A program made the translations under genes and the position numbers. This document shows, piece by piece, positions 44,351 to 53,890 of a stretch of 64,000 bases of DNA. The stretch covers positions 636,617 to 700,616 of the forward strand of contig CAAAJI010000008.1 of the NCBI GenBank assembly GCA_900642245.1. The letters run 5' to 3'. Source of the DNA: Fragilaria radians (lineage: Eukaryota > Bacillariophyta > Fragilariophyceae > Fragilariales > Fragilariaceae). The notes beneath the pieces were generated by a model. The model was given only the letters and a program-made list of their open reading frames with translations. It was not told the origin of the DNA and searched no databases. Numbering within the stretch: position 1 is the stretch's first letter; every line of letters begins with the position of its first letter.

Positions 44351-46105
44351 TTATTGTGGCATACCATCGCCAGAATTCGCTCTCGCTCTTGTCCGCAGAA
44401 ATACAAGTATTCTTGAGCGATTCTCAGCCTTTCCACTAATCATTTTAGACACTTGCATTGCTGTTAGTCCGGTAGTGTCCTCATCATCCACAGAGATGAG
44501 ACGATCTCCTATTTGTACTCGATCTGCCAGGACCGATGAGCTTTTGATAGCATGAACAAATGGAACTCCTCCACTTGGAGTGTCAATAACCATCCCAAGC
44601 TTTCCAGCTGGAGCGTCGATTTCAAAGCGATCTTCGATATCTACAAACTGCTGTTCAAATGACATATCATCCGAGTAGATCGAGTTGTCCATCTTTGCAA
44701 GTGTTCCAAAAGAAGACAATTCTTCCATAGATCCATTCATCGAGGATTGAAGCGTATCTGATCGCGTTCGCAAATTCGGTCCAGAAGAACGCCCATAGTT
44801 TCTAGCATAGTCCCAATCACCCGAAACTATACTCGGCGTGACAGTTTCATCCCTTTCCAAGGCAGTATTGATGATCATGCCCCCAGGTACATACATGGGA
44901 TCACCGAGAGTACTTATATCATCTTGTTTGTCCATTAAAATATCGGCCCCAAGGCGTTCCTCTAGCTTGCGAACGCTCCTTTTTTTAATCACCGAAACAC
45001 TCACAGATTTATTTCTTCCCCTTTTGCGTGCATACAAAAAAATAGCCATAAGCGTTATTAACAATGCCCCAACGACAGCACCAATAATGATAAACTTAAG
45101 ATGTTCACCTCCATTCGACGCTGGACGTTCAACTTCTTGGTTTTCGTCTCCAATAACAGGAACTTTAACCTTAGTCACTGACGAAAAGGCCTTATCACCT
45201 GAAGCTTGTAAGCGTTGCAAATAACGTGTGAGGTCGTCTTCGGTTTGAAATGTTCTTCCAACTAAAGATGCAATGTCTAGTGATTTGTATTTCGAACGAA
45301 AGGAAACTGCCGTGTCGAATGTGATTTCGAGCGACGAAGTCTGAAGTTGCCTTCCTCCACCATTCGAAGCAGGCATCTCACGCTGAATTTTAACATTTGT
45401 ACCAACAGTCAGATTCAGCCAAGTCACATCATCCAAGTTGAGCAGGCCGTTATAAATGTGATCTCCAGTGATACGCTGAAAAGTAATTTCCGAGCTAGAT
45501 CCCAACGCTATTGTGTTTTCCAATATCATAACGACAGTTACCAAGGAATCGGAAAGCTGAACAGTTGGATTCGACGATGGCGTGCGAGTTTTCCCAATGG
45601 TGGGTACACTCGTCGGTCGTTTCGTTGGGAGCGCTGTGTATACAGATGGATAAATGGAAGGAGAAGATGATTGTTTGCGAGAAGGCCGAGTAGTAGGAGA
45701 TAGTGTTACAGGAGGTGTCACTGGTGCCTCTGTGACAGGGGAGTTCGAAGGTACCATGGAGGGTTCAGGGGACGGACTCCATGTTGGATAATCTGTGGGT
45801 TTAGGTGTGATGGGTTCGCCTGTTCTTCGAGACGTGGGGCGCGTAGTCCCTTGGGAGCCTGGTGACTCTGGTTGTAATGATTCAGATTTTCGGGTGGGTA
45901 TTCTTGTTGGACTTATGAATGGACTATCTGTAGGATATATCGTAGCCACGGGAATGGAGGTTAAAGAAGGAGAAATATCTGCCACTGGAGATTTCTGGCC
46001 TACGACTTCCTTTGCCAAAATCAACACAAAGAAAAAAACTCGGATTCGATTCAAGTGCCTAGCATACATGTTTTCAATGATTATATGGCGTGGTAAACGA
46101 TTCAT
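44351..46105 (-). CDS. Type I membrane protein with PT-rich ectodomain and cytoplasmic PDZ domain
   Basis: A 584-residue protein. The signal peptide (RIRVFFFVLILAKEVVG) follows either the first ATG or the one 12 codons in. A Pro/Thr/Ser-rich region fills about 40-185. A folded extracellular module (about 190-325), starting VTVVMILENTIALG and containing RRQLQTSSLEITF-like sequence, resembles the ectodomain type seen beside PT repeats in diatom surface proteins. A membrane span lies at about 337-358 (FIIIGAVVGALLITLMAIFLY), followed by basic residues. The cytoplasmic part is Ser-rich and ends in a PDZ domain (about 494-571): GKLGMVIDT as the carboxylate-binding loop region, VQIGDRLISVDDEDTTGL, and a final RILVFL strand. 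PDZ domains bind C-terminal peptides and build membrane scaffolds, so this could link the cell surface to cytoplasmic partners. It is divergent from the four-span gene at 46536. Confidence 0.85.
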   Translation of the reverse strand: MNRLPRHIIIENMYARHLNRIRVFFFVLILAKEVVGQKSPVADISPSLTSIPVATIYPTDSPFISPTRIPTRKSESLQPESPGSQGTTRPTSRRTGEPITPKPTDYPTWSPSPEPSMVPSNSPVTEAPVTPPVTLSPTTRPSRKQSSSPSIYPSVYTALPTKRPTSVPTIGKTRTPSSNPTVQLSDSLVTVVMILENTIALGSSSEITFQRITGDHIYNGLLNLDDVTWLNLTVGTNVKIQREMPASNGGGRQLQTSSLEITFDTAVSFRSKYKSLDIASLVGRTFQTEDDLTRYLQRLQASGDKAFSSVTKVKVPVIGDENQEVERPASNGGEHLKFIIIGAVVGALLITLMAIFLYARKRGRNKSVSVSVIKKRSVRKLEERLGADILMDKQDDISTLGDPMYVPGGMIINTALERDETVTPSIVSGDWDYARNYGRSSGPNLRTRSDTLQSSMNGSMEELSSFGTLAKMDNSIYSDDMSFEQQFVDIEDRFEIDAPAGKLGMVIDTPSGGVPFVHAIKSSSVLADRVQIGDRLISVDDEDTTGLTAMQVSKMISGKAENRSRILVFLRTRARANSGDGMPQ

Positions 46106-46535
46106 TCCCTCCAGATCAAGCTTGCTTTTTGGTTAATGGCAATCTCGAATCACTATTGGCGGATGCGCACAAAGACAATGCTGAATCTGTAAAGAGAGAT
46201 TTGGTGGGAGTAATGGAGCAAATGGATAATCTAAGAACCGTGTGTTGATCGTGTTTCGTCGTACTATGATGAGGCTCTCAACGGAAGAAAAATAAGCAAG
46301 CGAAAAATACTAGCAAAATTGCAAATGTGAAAAGTCCTGACACCGCCTATTTCAATATCGAGGAAACTTCAGCGACGTATATTTTACACAAACAGATGAA
46401 ATTGCTTATGCGTGAAGAAAAGTGTATTATCGCGGAAGACATCGACCTAACGGTAGCTTCCTTTGCCGGATTTTTTTCTGGGATTCTAGATTCCTAGATT
46501 CAATTTCTTACTGTCGGAACAGAGTTTCCCAAACA
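46106..46535. promoter_or_regulatory. Divergent intergenic region
   Basis: 430 bp between the PDZ-membrane-protein gene and the four-span membrane protein gene. The plus-strand frame is open back to 46422, so an upstream start there is possible. No motif recognised. Confidence 0.35.
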
Positions 46536-47274
46536 ATGAGAGAGGAAACATCCTCCCACTATTTTCTTCTTTGCTGGAATGTAGGTGCCTTATTGTGCCT
46601 GTTGACACCTCTTCTCATACGATTCATATCGTTTGTGAGTTACAAATTGGTCTCTAAAAATAATAATGGGAATCAGTCCTCATGGTGGCCTTGGCAAAAC
46701 AACAACTCTCAATGGGAATTAGGGAATGGTGTCGTGATTTTTGTTTACATTTGGAGTTTTGCTATTTTTGCATTCCTAGTTTGGTATGGAAACATGGTCT
46801 TCCGAAAACCAGCCAATCCCTTACCTCTACTCTCAGCTCTAGTTATGCATGCCAATTTGAGTCTCATGTGTGGACTGCTAGTATTTTCTTTGGAGGTAAG
46901 ACTTTTGTAATCAAAAGATACAAAGGATCAAGCGTCGTCTATGTTGTACTCTTTGCTAAAGAAGTTTGATCTGACAAAGGCTAAATGTATTATAGTATTA
47001 TCATATTCAGGGAAGTGGCGAAGTGGGCTGGTTACATACATTTGAGATGAGCTGTGTCCTCACCTTAAGCAATTATGTTGTTTTCTCCCTTGTTTTTGTT
47101 TATTGGATACGTCGTCGCTCTCGCGAAGCCGATTGGACACCAGAGATATCTGCATTCGATCAACTTACTAGAGAAATTTCTGCCGTCTCTGGTGATTACC
47201 AAAGAGAGCCCACATCGCATGAAATCGAGCAACGGGAGCCGAATCATATCAAGGCTTCCTGGTCATTTTACTAA
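46536..47274 (+). CDS. Four-span membrane protein of unknown function
   Basis: Two exons, 46536-46895 and 47011-47274, with an intron at 46896-47010 (115 nt, GTAAGA..TTCAG, phase 0). The product has 207 residues. Hydrophobic spans lie at about 9-33, 64-88, 96-118 and 129-152. The first loop contains the Trp/Asn-rich SSWWPWQNNNSQW. After the fourth span, YWIRRRSRE marks a cytoplasmic C-terminus of about 55 hydrophilic residues. Without splicing the frame ends just after the donor site. The ATG at 46536 sets a start directly before the first span; an in-frame ATG at 46422 would add 38 residues. Family not recognised. Confidence 0.7.
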
Positions 47275-47428
47275 TGGTAACTATTTTATAGCTTGATACT
47301 GCAAGCTACATATGAAATAAATCTTTTGAATTAGACACTTACTTAATAGATCGTTAGTTAACTATGGCGCCAAGCGCTGAAAGTAATCCATACAACAACA
47401 AACAATTTGAGATGAGTCTACGCAATTT

Positions 47429-48259
47429 TTAATCTAGATCCGGGACACCACATCTCATATTCGCAGGTACTGCTGCATCAATCCTTTTCGGATATGGTAG
47501 ATTTAAGTTCTTCATGATCTCTACAAATTCACTTTTGCTTTTTGACAACCTTGGATTATTCTGTTTCTCATTCCCAATTGTTGAAGACGTACGACCTATA
47601 TAGTCATGAGCTGGATAGACCACACATTCATCTGGCAACGAGTAAATCTTTGAGTGAATCGAGTCATAAAGCTGACCTGCATCACCGGATTGGAAGTCCG
47701 TCCTGCCACAGCCATGAATCAATAGAGCGTCCCCGGTAAACACACAAGATTTATCATCTGCCACGAATGACATACATCCTGAAGTATGTCCCGGGGTAGC
47801 GATAGCTGTCAAATATCGATTTCCAAAACGAATCTGATCTCCGTCCTGGAGTGTGATATCTGCCTTTGCTTCGCTATCAAGGGATATCATGGATTGCAAT
47901 CCAGGTACTCGTTGTTTCAGTAAACCTGTGCCTGTAATATGATCTGCGTGAGCATGAGTATTAACTCCGTAGAGAAGTTTCAGACCATGCATCTCGATCT
48001 CCCGCAAATCGCGTTCTACTTGTAAATCCACAGGATCAATAAGAATGCCATCCTTTGTTTCGGAGTCATAAAGTAAATAGGTGTAGGTGGAGGAATCATC
48101 ATCAAACAATTGCTTGAATCCCAGTTTAGTTGCCGTGCTTGACATTGCGATTTGATATGGAGATTTCCGAATTAACTTGCTGTATAAGGGATACAATCGA
48201 AAAGAAGATGAAACGTACATCAGGCGCTGTAACACAAGGCCAAGTATCAAGGAACACAT
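47429..48259 (-). CDS. ETHE1: ETHE1-type persulfide dioxygenase (metallo-beta-lactamase fold)
   Basis: A 276-residue protein. The metal motif THAHADH is at 101-107, with further ligands His158 (ATPGHTSGC), Asp177 (FTGDALLIHGCGR) and His218 (YPAHDYIGR). The GDALLIHGCGRTDFQ segment distinguishes ETHE1 persulfide dioxygenases from glyoxalase II. The family oxidises glutathione persulfide to sulfite in mitochondrial sulfide catabolism, using a mononuclear iron bound by two His and one Asp. The first 45 residues (YVSSSFRLYPLYSKLIRKS) are basic and hydroxylated, as in a mitochondrial presequence; the second ATG (48220) may be the real start. The gene converges with the four-span membrane protein, 154 bp between stops. 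Confidence 0.93.
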   Translation of the reverse strand: MCSLILGLVLQRLMYVSSSFRLYPLYSKLIRKSPYQIAMSSTATKLGFKQLFDDDSSTYTYLLYDSETKDGILIDPVDLQVERDLREIEMHGLKLLYGVNTHAHADHITGTGLLKQRVPGLQSMISLDSEAKADITLQDGDQIRFGNRYLTAIATPGHTSGCMSFVADDKSCVFTGDALLIHGCGRTDFQSGDAGQLYDSIHSKIYSLPDECVVYPAHDYIGRTSSTIGNEKQNNPRLSKSKSEFVEIMKNLNLPYPKRIDAAVPANMRCGVPDLD

Positions 48260-48375
48260 ATATTCTTACCTGTAATTACTGCGAGAAAAGATTTTATGTC
48301 AAATTTCAGACAGACATGGAATTTCACTAAAAAGCCTTCTCGGGCCTTCAAGGAATATCCGATTCCCCGAAAGAC

Positions 48376-48723
48376 ATGATGTTTTTTGCTGTCATTTGTT
48401 TGTGTTTGCTACGTTTATACACCGGTACATCAGAGTTTGAACTTTGGGGGATTAATTTCTTTACTAGAAAAGTTAAGGAATTTGTTTTGACTGTTTTGGT
48501 AATGTCTGTAACGTTAGGCTTAAAGATGATTCATCAACCTCATGACGCAGCAAAAGCATTTAGCCCACGCCGCATGGTAAGCGTAAATTTAAGGATTGAT
48601 GCTCAAGGAATACTGATTAGCAGGGGTGGTAGAAAATGTTTACCCAAACGTTGCCTATTCAAGTTCCAGATGCAAAGCCTTAATCAAGAGAGTCGTGCTG
48701 GATTTCTTAATTTGAAATGGTAG
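48376..48723 (+). CDS. Possible small protein with hydrophobic N-terminus
   Basis: A 115-codon ATG frame divergent from ETHE1. The N-terminus MMFFAVICLCLLRLYTG could be a signal peptide; no domain is recognised. The sequence CGCATG|GTAAGC near 48573 looks like a splice donor, so this may be only a first exon. No downstream exon was found. Confidence 0.25.
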   Translation: MMFFAVICLCLLRLYTGTSEFELWGINFFTRKVKEFVLTVLVMSVTLGLKMIHQPHDAAKAFSPRRMVSVNLRIDAQGILISRGGRKCLPKRCLFKFQMQSLNQESRAGFLNLKW

Positions 48724-50261
48724 AAAGCTGGTGATGTATTGCACTCACAGGAAGTATTAATGACATAGGTTTAAGAATCTACATATCTTGCTTTAGCTCA
48801 GAAAAGTTAGATCACTGTGCTTATGATGAGAGAGCACAATATTCAGGAATGCTATCTTATTTTCAGCTTATAATAACGTATCATTGTATAGTGGAGCGTT
48901 TATGCTCCGCTTGGGTTTGAGTCAATCTTATGGGCTTGCAAAACGTTTTGACAATGTTGCTGTTTAAAGACCTATGCATTTGCTCTATGCTGAATAGACA
49001 CAAATGAAAATGATGTCCCATTCTAAGGAAATTATGAAAAAATCTTCTCTTGTTTTCTAATCGTAAAAGATTGGAGTCTTGACTGACTAATTTTCCATCA
49101 TGATTTTATTTATTTAGATCAGTCTGTTATGTATTATCTCCCGGGTATGTCGGCATGTCAAGTATCTTTTGACTGCTCTTTATTTAGAGCTAAAAAAATT
49201 AATTATATAAAAGTTTGTGAAGCACATGTGATTTATTATCTCTTAAATTTTAGTGACCTTTTGAGTAGTATCATCTACAGTATGCAAACTGAAAAAACAA
49301 CAAATTTTATCATTGTCAATTGTTGTTTTTAGATATGTTAATATAACTGACATCTTTATCATCTAGATTAGTATGCACTAGCAATACTGGACGTCTCCAA
49401 ACGTTGGATCAAAATAAAGACTCTTGAAGTCATCTCTTTTTTAGAATAATTTATTGTGCTTGACATTGTAGAATATAGTACATGTATATCCAAGCTACCT
49501 GCGACACAAATTCCAACGCCCATAGAATAAATGTATTTAACTAATGCACAAAGTTTGCTCAGAGATGATATTATGAAGAGTGATATTCTAGACAAGTTCA
49601 CTATATTGCTTAGTCTGTTTATGCCAATCAATTGTATCATGCAACAGTCGAACGTGAAGAAGGAAAAGGAATCTAGAGACTAAAACCGAAGTTTCTAAAT
49701 AAGATAATATCTTCCAACTGCTTGTTCAACATGGCGTAGAATCTTTTAGTCATTCAAGAAAGTTCAATTAAATTTCTTAAATGCGTTTGGTGTTTATTGC
49801 ACTGAACCAAAACCACCAACGACGCATTTTTACTGCTGTGAGTAATAGTGTACAGAACTGTTAGTATGTCAAAAGCAAGCGAACTTCGTTGGATGCTATT
49901 TCTAAAATGGCATCAGATACATCAGATCAATTTACAGATGAGACCCTGAAATTAATCAGTTTATGCGTTGTATCCGCTGTTTTAATGCTAATTATTCTGA
50001 GAACCATAGAGATTTCATGTCTGCTAGTAAAGTTTCTTCAAAAGATTTTTATCATCTTAATGAACACGGGATATCTCACGAATTCTAGTTTGTAGCTTTA
50101 GCTCAGAATCTTGCAGGTATCATACATCCAATGCAGGCTTTATTCAAATCCAAGAAGATCGTTATACTAGCTAAGCTTAATCATTCTAATAACGTAGGAA
50201 AATTAGAATGCAAATAAGCACTGAGCGTGAATATCCTAAAAATTGTTTGTTACTTTATTGA
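48724..50261. other. 1.5-kb intergenic region with an LTR fragment
   Basis: Contains a short LTR-derived piece (49371-49398). A 62-codon hydrophobic frame from the ATG at 49907 is too short and anonymous to support. Confidence 0.4.
49371..49398 (-). repeat. Fragment of the LTR family
   Basis: The plus-strand text tatgcactagcaatactgg then acgtctcc matches the tatgcactaacgataacttgg, acttctcc block of the 53.4-kb LTR and the 33-kb LTR. Only this core is recognisable. Confidence 0.4.
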
Positions 50262-51296
50262 TCACGGACTGTTCTTTGCTTCACGTACGTTCCGAGTCGA
50301 TTGGTGAGAAATTCTCGACAGAAGCTGGAGTGCTGTGGGACTATCTTTGCACAGATTTTTCCCGATAGTACTATGAAATGTGGAAGGGGAAACTATCCTT
50401 CGAAAGATATTGATGACATATTGATTAACATACCCTTCCATTTCACAATCTTTAAATGCAGATACTGCTTCCTTCGTACGAAGCTTTTCATCAGAGATGT
50501 AAGATAATGCACTTAAATAGGTGGAATAAACATACTCTGTAGGTTGCAGCTCCTTCTGATTTCGACGCAAGTCCTTAAATACTTTGATGGCAACATGAGC
50601 GGCAAGAGTCTTGGTTTCGTTGTCTAGGGCATCATCGTGGCACGCCCGTAGGACATGAAAATAGGAAGAAATATCAAAGGTATTCTCTGCTTTCATACGC
50701 ACCAAAATCTTTGCAGAATTGATAGCCTTGTCTTTTCTATTTGAAATCGCCCAGCAACTCAATACTTGGTTCCAATGAACGACATTTGGTAATACATCCA
50801 ATTGTCCATGATAGGTATACTTCTCCATCATACTCTCAACTATGGCAAGAGCTCTATCAGGAGAGGATGGATCTGATGCAAAGATTCGAAGAACTTTAAA
50901 GTAAGTTTCACCATCAGGAAGCGGTGGTTTTACCCTATCTTCCTTTCCCCAAACATAAAACAACTCCATGTTTCTCAGAATTTCATCTGCTCGGTTGGCT
51001 CTCCCTATAAGCTTAGATGCATTTAGTTGATCTAATATTTGATTGCAACGTGTCGTGGTTGCTCGATCGAAACTTTCACGTCTTTCCAGATCTAAGTACA
51101 ATGTGTTCAGAAGCTGCAATAAGTAACGTGAAGATTTATCGAGGAAGATGTCATCAAGGGATGGAATAGAAGTACTCCATGCATTTACACGGTGATGCTG
51201 AGGGAACAAAGACTCCCAAGAAGTAGTGGAGGCATTGCTTAGACCTCTCCTTTCTGTTAATCTAAGGAAACTTTTGAGCTGCAACCTTGACCTCAT
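50262..51296 (-). CDS. PPR-like organelle protein
   Basis: A 344-residue protein. The N-terminus MRSRLQLKSFLRLTERRGLS is an Arg-rich amphipathic sequence typical of mitochondrial import. The rest is predicted helical with loose pentatricopeptide-type repeats: TTRCNQILDQLNASKLIGRA (about 82-101), NVVHWNQVLSCWAISN with DKAINSAKILVRM (about 171-203), and VYSTYLSALSYI later. Diatom genomes carry many such short PPR-like proteins, which bind organellar RNA. Repeat register is poor by eye, so the class is a reasonable but not certain call. No intron is needed. Confidence 0.65.
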   Translation of the reverse strand: MRSRLQLKSFLRLTERRGLSNASTTSWESLFPQHHRVNAWSTSIPSLDDIFLDKSSRYLLQLLNTLYLDLERRESFDRATTTRCNQILDQLNASKLIGRANRADEILRNMELFYVWGKEDRVKPPLPDGETYFKVLRIFASDPSSPDRALAIVESMMEKYTYHGQLDVLPNVVHWNQVLSCWAISNRKDKAINSAKILVRMKAENTFDISSYFHVLRACHDDALDNETKTLAAHVAIKVFKDLRRNQKELQPTEYVYSTYLSALSYISDEKLRTKEAVSAFKDCEMEGYVNQYVINIFRRIVSPSTFHSTIGKNLCKDSPTALQLLSRISHQSTRNVREAKNSP

Positions 51297-53358
51297 TGTG
51301 ACAGCACACTGCGTAATCTTTTATTTTCTGACCTGTAGAGAAAGATGGAATAAACCATAACCCTAACAGTTTACTGACCATCCTCACAATTTGGAACTTA
51401 CCCTAGAGAGAAAAATATCAACATTCAGCATATTCTATATGATCTGATATTACGACTTTTTCCACTTATCAATTTAGTCAAGGAAAACCTTAATGCCAGT
51501 CTCTGCCTGCAATGCATTGGCTTTTGACATTTTGCTGTGAAGGTTGGGTCCACTTATCATTCACACAAACGGCACAAAGTCACACCTCAGCGCAATAAAA
51601 TCTAGCAACTATCATTGATCTCATTCATTCTCCTTCCTTTAGCAAATACAGCGTTTTTCCAAAGACTTTTGAATGCTTCCAATACTTATATCAACGTTAA
51701 TGACAACGCTTCTCAGCAAAAAGCATAATGGCTGCTAATGTGGTGTCCATGGAATCTCTTTTTCATTACATCTTGAATTCCTACATACAGGATTCATAGC
51801 TCAACATTAAGAAGACTAGTATAACAGAATCGTAAGGAATGTGATAAGGTAATACTAAATATAACTCGAACTGGCTGCAACGTGCGTAAGGAATTTAGAG
51901 ACGTGTTTTGATCTGCAACTACGGTCCACATAGCCATTTCTTTTCTTAGACATGAGTATCTTACCTTTACAAAGCTGCATTGGTGTCATTATTAAAAGGA
52001 TAAAATACATCTGATGTTTTCTTCCCAGTTCAAACCTTGATCACTGATATAAGCCCTAGAAAGAAAGAAGGAAATTAGTATATGAGACAGTGACTGTTGT
52101 TTTCACGCGCAGTCCCCCCCCCCCCCCGGGGGAAAGCTAGAACTGCTCTTAAATTGAAAACCTAGAAAACGTCGCTGTTTTTGAAACATCAATTTGAGTT
52201 GCGTACAAAATTAATTATCATAGATTAATCATAGCTCAAATGAGTTTCTACTTGAATTGCATTCATACACACATGCGTGGAAGAGAAATACTAGGCTTTT
52301 CTAAAAAATGTCCTTGTCTACATTGTTGATGAGGATAGTCAAATGAGACTAATTGGTCTATAAAATGAATTCCTCCCTTCATACTGAGTTAATTTCTTGC
52401 AACCTCTAGATGCTAGAATCATTTGAAGTGTAGAGCTCTTTCCGAAAATGTCCAGGTTTTATGCCTAGAAATTGCAGGTCATTGATGCTATCGCCACATT
52501 TTGAGGGATTGTTCCAAATAAAAGGAAGAAATTGGCATGTAGAGATTGCTTTATGGAGCATGTGGGATTGTGGCATTGATTGAGTACCAGAAGAAGTAAT
52601 TGAGAGCAAAGAAAAGGAACTAAATACACAGGCTTGGAGAAGAAGATGTGAAGTATGTTCAGGATGCCCTTGGGAAATATTCAATTCCATGGGATTACTT
52701 TTTAATTGTAGATCTAATCACCAGATACAGGGACTAATATGAATGATAGCGACGTGGATAATCATCTTATTCCACTAGCAATTTATTGCGTATATTTGAA
52801 AGAAATATCGATATGTTAAAAGCGAGCACTACAAATGCTCCTTCTATTTGGCGTTGTTTGGGAAAGGTCTTTCTATATACGTGCCCAACCTTTGATCAAG
52901 TCATAGTTGCTCCCGAAAGACTTTGATTTTGTAATACATACGATGAATAATGCAAATACTATGGCCAGATAATGTCGTTTTTAAGTAAAAAATCCTAGTG
53001 TATCAGACCTGTACCTTTTATTGATGCGAAAATCAAGTAAAGCACAAGAAAAAGAAAGAGGCAAAGCCTCCATATTATGTAAACCTCCAAATTAAATTAA
53101 AAATTGCCCAAATTCTACGTTATATCATTTGAGAGTAAGTTAATTTCTACCTGCTGGCGTTTACATGCTTTGAATGACACTTCAAATAGTGCAACTTGCT
53201 GTTACTGCTACTTTTTGATGTAGCCTAAACAGTCTCTATGTACACGCATCATGGCGTAGTGCTCAGGGAATTTGACTGCGTATATATATCTCCAAGATAT
53301 TTCTTTACATCATCGTGAATAGTATCATTACCATATACAAGTTGTGAGGATTTAATAT
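51297..53358. other. 2-kb intergenic region with a poly-C/G tract
   Basis: No supported gene; a 94-codon frame at 52406-52690 has no motif. The 14-C/5-G tract at 52114-52132 is listed separately. Confidence 0.4.
52114..52132 (+). repeat. Homopolymer tract: 14 C then 5 G
   Basis: Stands out sharply in AT-rich DNA and is preceded by cacgcgcagt. It may be a genuine homopolymer or a join or sequencing artefact. Confidence 0.8.
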
Positions 53359-53890
53359 TGCACAATAGTACTCTAAGCGACTCTAAGAGTTTATACAAAT
53401 TGTAAATTATGATCATAAAGCTTTTTTACATTAGATATCTTGTGAACTTGTTGTCAACGTGTTCCATTGACCACGTAGTCTCGTTAGCTTATTAACGACT
53501 TAGATTCATGAATTGTGAATCTTGACAGATTGCCCTCTGTTACTTGAGAATGTGTATTTGTTATTCCTACCGTATTGATATAACGGTCTTCATTTAAAAG
53601 CAAAATAGAGGCATCACTAAATTCATATAAGACTATGTCGTTATTGAACTTGTGGAAGGTATAGAAAGAATGGTTAAATATGTAACTTATTCTAAATTAG
53701 ATGAGCAAAAAATAAGAAAATTGTTCATAGTATAATTTACTATGCACTAACGATAACTTGGACTTCTCCAGTATCGGTACACCCACACATCTCTTAGTCT
53801 TAGTAACCAATTGTAGTATTGCTAGACTGTATTGCTTACAACCTATAGTGTTAGGTATTATCATAACGAACTTAAGTCAAAGGTATGTCA
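53359..53890 (-). mobile_element. Probable solo LTR of a copia-type element
   Basis: A 532-bp unit running, on the minus strand, from TGACATACC to ATTGTGCA (TG..CA). It aligns with both visible parts of the 15598-16133 copy. The flanks aatat (53354-53358) and aatag (53891-53895) agree at four of five bases, compatible with an aged 5-bp target duplication. No internal retroelement sequence lies on either side, so it looks like a solo LTR. Its plus-strand core ctatgcactaacgata is shared with the 33-kb LTR. Confidence 0.65.

Noticed and set aside
44838..46136. Plus-strand frames of 107-128 codons opposite the PDZ membrane protein
   Set aside because: Shadows of the minus-strand gene; the PT-rich repeats make the opposite strand open by chance.
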